This document shows positions 5,619 through 7,161 of a stretch of DNA of 7,161 nucleotides, in pieces. The first letter of the stretch is position 1. Each line of letters begins with the position of its first letter. Under the pieces are notes generated by a model. The model had not been told where the DNA came from and searched no databases. It saw only the letters and a list, made by a program, of their open reading frames with translations. The DNA comes from Pseudomonas sp. (GTDB lineage: Bacteria > Pseudomonadota > Gammaproteobacteria > Pseudomonadales > Pseudomonadaceae): positions 1-7,161 of the forward strand of contig SKFV01000032.1 in NCBI GenBank assembly GCA_007117785.1, written 5' to 3'. Made by a program: the position numbers and the translations under genes.

Positions 5619-5627
5619 ACCAGGCCT

Positions 5628-7010
5628 ATGGAAGCGTGCGGAGTCACACGACCAACCTTTTACGTACTCGACACCAACGTCCTTATTCACGACCCCAACG
5701 CCTTACTCAACTTTGAAGAACACCAGGTCATCATCCCGATGACTGTCCTTGAAGAACTCGACAAACTGAAATCCGGCAAATCCAGCACCGCCGCCGACTG
5801 CCGCCAGGCCATCCGCCTGATCGATAAAACCCTCGCCGACGCATCACCCGATCAGGTAGAACAAGGAGTCCCCATCAACCGCGACAAGCTTGGTTTCATA
5901 GGCAGCCTCGCTATCCTGATGGACAAGGCCCCGCTCCCCGCTCACTGCCTGCCCAACGACCTCAACGACAACAAGATCATCAACCAGCTCTGCCAACTGC
6001 AGAACCGCCATCCCGAAGGCCGCATCGTCCTGGTATCCAAAGATATCAATATGCGCCTCAAGGCCCGCGCCTGCGGGATTGATGCCGAGGATTACCATAC
6101 CGACCAGTTGCTCGACGATATTTCCCTGTTGGCGCAGGGCTACCATCAGGTGCCCGGCTCCTTCTGGGACACCGTCAACCGGGTTGATACCACGCAACTC
6201 AATGGCCAGACCTACCATCGCCTGCAACGCCAGGAAGGCCTGCCGCCGCTGCATGTGAATGACTTCATCATCGACGAGCAAGGGTTTGTCGGCTGGGTCA
6301 AACAGATCAATGGTGAACAGATCGAACTGCGCGACCTGCACCAGGAACCCCTGTTGCACCAGCAGGCTTGGGGCTTGCGGCCGCGGGATATCTATCAGGC
6401 ACTGGCGATGTATGCCCTGCTCGATCCGGACATCCACCTGGTCAACCTGACCGGTGCTGCCGGCTCGGGTAAAACTATCCTGGCGCTGGCCGCCGCCATC
6501 GAACAGACTATGGTCAGCAAGACCTACCGACGCATCATTGCTACCCGAAGCATCCAGGGTTTAGACGAAGATATCGGTTTTCTGCCCGGCACCGAGGCGG
6601 AAAAAATGGAACCTTGGCTGGGCGCCATTACCGACAACCTGGAAGCCCTGCACATGGACGATGAATGCAGCCGCAGCAGTGTTGACTACATCCTTGATCG
6701 CGTCCCCCTGCAGTTCAAATCCATGAACTACATTCGCGGCCGCAGCTTCCAGCAAAGCTTCATCCTGATCGACGAAAGCCAGAACCTGACTCCGCACCAG
6801 ATCAAGACCATCATCACCCGTGCCGGCAGCGGCTCGAAAGTGGTCTGCCTGGGCAACCTGGCGCAGATAGATACGCCCTATCTGAATGCCACCAGTTCCG
6901 GCCTCACCTACCTGACCGAATGCTTCAAAGACTTCCCCCACGGCGTGCATATTCACCTGCAGGGCGTACCGCGCTCGATACTCGCGGAGTACGCCGAAAG
7001 CCACCTCTGA
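5628..7010 (+). CDS. PIN-PhoH family protein (putative RNase plus ATPase)
   Basis: A 460-residue fusion of an N-terminal PIN ribonuclease domain and a C-terminal PhoH ATPase domain (PhoH2/YlaK type). PIN part (about 10-170): YVLDTNVLIHDPN with Asp15, VLEELDKLK with Glu42, NDNKII with Asp114 and VSKDINMR with Asp139, so the four expected acidic metal ligands are present. A linker of about 80 residues follows. PhoH part: Walker A GAAGSGKT (276-283), FLPGTEAEKMEPW (318-330), Walker B FILIDESQN (378-386) and GNLAQID (409-415). Mycobacterial relatives show RNA unwinding and sequence-dependent RNase activity; the role in pseudomonads is unsettled. ATG 5628 is chosen because GAGGT at 5614-5618 lies nine bases upstream; an in-frame TTG at 5610 would precede that site. 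No antitoxin-like ORF lies upstream and no convincing Pho box was seen, so neither toxin pairing nor phosphate control is supported. Family call secure, function uncertain. Confidence 0.92.
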   Translation: MEACGVTRPTFYVLDTNVLIHDPNALLNFEEHQVIIPMTVLEELDKLKSGKSSTAADCRQAIRLIDKTLADASPDQVEQGVPINRDKLGFIGSLAILMDKAPLPAHCLPNDLNDNKIINQLCQLQNRHPEGRIVLVSKDINMRLKARACGIDAEDYHTDQLLDDISLLAQGYHQVPGSFWDTVNRVDTTQLNGQTYHRLQRQEGLPPLHVNDFIIDEQGFVGWVKQINGEQIELRDLHQEPLLHQQAWGLRPRDIYQALAMYALLDPDIHLVNLTGAAGSGKTILALAAAIEQTMVSKTYRRIIATRSIQGLDEDIGFLPGTEAEKMEPWLGAITDNLEALHMDDECSRSSVDYILDRVPLQFKSMNYIRGRSFQQSFILIDESQNLTPHQIKTIITRAGSGSKVVCLGNLAQIDTPYLNATSSGLTYLTECFKDFPHGVHIHLQGVPRSILAEYAESHL

Positions 7011-7028
7011 ACCAGGAAACTTCCATTC

Positions 7029-7075
7029 ACCGCCAGCCTTGGCCCAACCCGAGCAGCTGGGCCAGGGCTGGCGGT
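7029..7075 (+). terminator. Strong hairpin after the PIN-PhoH gene, probable transcript end
   Basis: Nineteen bases after the stop, 7029-7046 pairs with 7058-7075: an 18-bp stem with one T-G and an 11-base loop. The outer arms are ACCGCCAGCC and GGCTGGCGGT, the inner arms TGGCCCA and TGGGCCA. Its position and strength suggest a transcript end or mRNA 3' protection. No T-run follows on either strand, so termination would not be classical. GGCTG (7066-7070) can alternatively pair with CAGCC (7076-7080). Confidence 0.55.
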
Positions 7076-7135
7076 CAGCCACACCCATTACTTCGATCTA
7101 TCACTCCCATACATCCGGTCAAGCCAGACTTGCGG

Positions 7136-7141
7136 CATAAT
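7136..7141 (+). promoter_or_regulatory. Possible -10 box for a gene beyond the right edge
   Basis: CATAAT (five of six to TATAAT) in TTGCGGCATAATGGCG, with no clear -35 at standard spacing. The window ends in AATGGAG, where GGAG could be a ribosome site for a gene starting just outside, or ATG 7156 could be a start. In P. aeruginosa I recall the molybdenum cofactor gene moaC beside a PhoH-like gene, but nothing here can confirm that. Confidence 0.3.
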
Positions 7142-7161
7142 GGCGTTACTGTTGAATGGAG

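Larger units (their letters stand above)
5204..5627. other. Structured 424-base intergenic region between rhlB and the PIN-PhoH gene
   Basis: No credible protein gene lies here: start-to-stop frames on either strand are very short or extend from the flanking genes as shadows. It holds instead a series of symmetric elements listed separately: dyad 5248-5271, long inverted repeat 5287-5374, possible terminator 5375-5435, GTTAA/TTAAC cluster 5478-5523, direct repeat with palindrome 5524-5564, and GC-rich hairpin 5571-5595. The left part probably ends rhlB transcription and the right part probably controls the PhoH gene. A small RNA gene is possible but no clear promoter-to-terminator unit was found. 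Confidence 0.7.

Noticed and set aside
5204..5627. Pho box or an antitoxin gene paired with the PIN-PhoH gene
   Set aside because: No tandem CTGTCAT-like repeats were found, and no frame of reasonable length with a ribosome site precedes the gene.
6561..7088. Leftward frame of 175 residues overlapping the 3' end of the PIN-PhoH gene
   Set aside because: Antisense to the conserved PhoH motifs, with its start inside the terminator-like hairpin; composition typical of a shadow.

Overview
The window looks like chromosomal DNA from a gammaproteobacterium, most probably Pseudomonas in the broad sense. This rests on protein similarity (RhlB, EstB-type carboxylesterase, PIN-PhoH protein), a G+C-rich third codon position, and short GCAAGC/GCTTGC intergenic repeats of the kind I associate with pseudomonads. 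The genus call is inference. No phage, plasmid, insertion-sequence, CRISPR, tRNA or rRNA signal was seen. All five genes read rightward on the + strand.

Layout: (1) 1-2147, the C-terminal two thirds of a large MscK/MscM-type mechanosensitive channel, cut by the left edge. (2) 2224-2790, efpL (yeiP), an EF-P paralogue that relieves ribosome stalling. (3) 2897-3556, an EstB-type serine carboxylesterase. (4) 3653-5203, rhlB, a DEAD-box RNA helicase with a long charged N-terminal tail and a basic Arg/Gly C-terminal tail. (5) 5628-7010, a PIN-PhoH fusion protein (putative RNase plus ATPase). The last 150 bases hold a strong hairpin just after the PhoH gene and a possible promoter for a gene beyond the window.

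The first four genes are separated by only 76-106 bases, each gap carrying weak promoter-like motifs and a dyad or repeat, so they may be partly separate transcription units. The 424-base gap 5204-5627 is different. It contains no credible gene but is crowded with symmetry: an 8-bp dyad, an 88-base near-perfect inverted repeat, a possible terminator ending in seven T, a cluster of GTTAA/TTAAC half-sites, an 8-bp direct repeat flanking a 6-bp palindrome, and a GC-rich hairpin just before the PhoH start.

Functionally, efpL, rhlB and the PIN-PhoH gene all concern translation or RNA handling, while the channel and esterase are envelope and metabolic housekeeping genes. The coding content is ordinary and largely recognisable. 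No new multi-gene system is visible, and the parts most worth a second look are the non-coding structures, above all 5204-5627.
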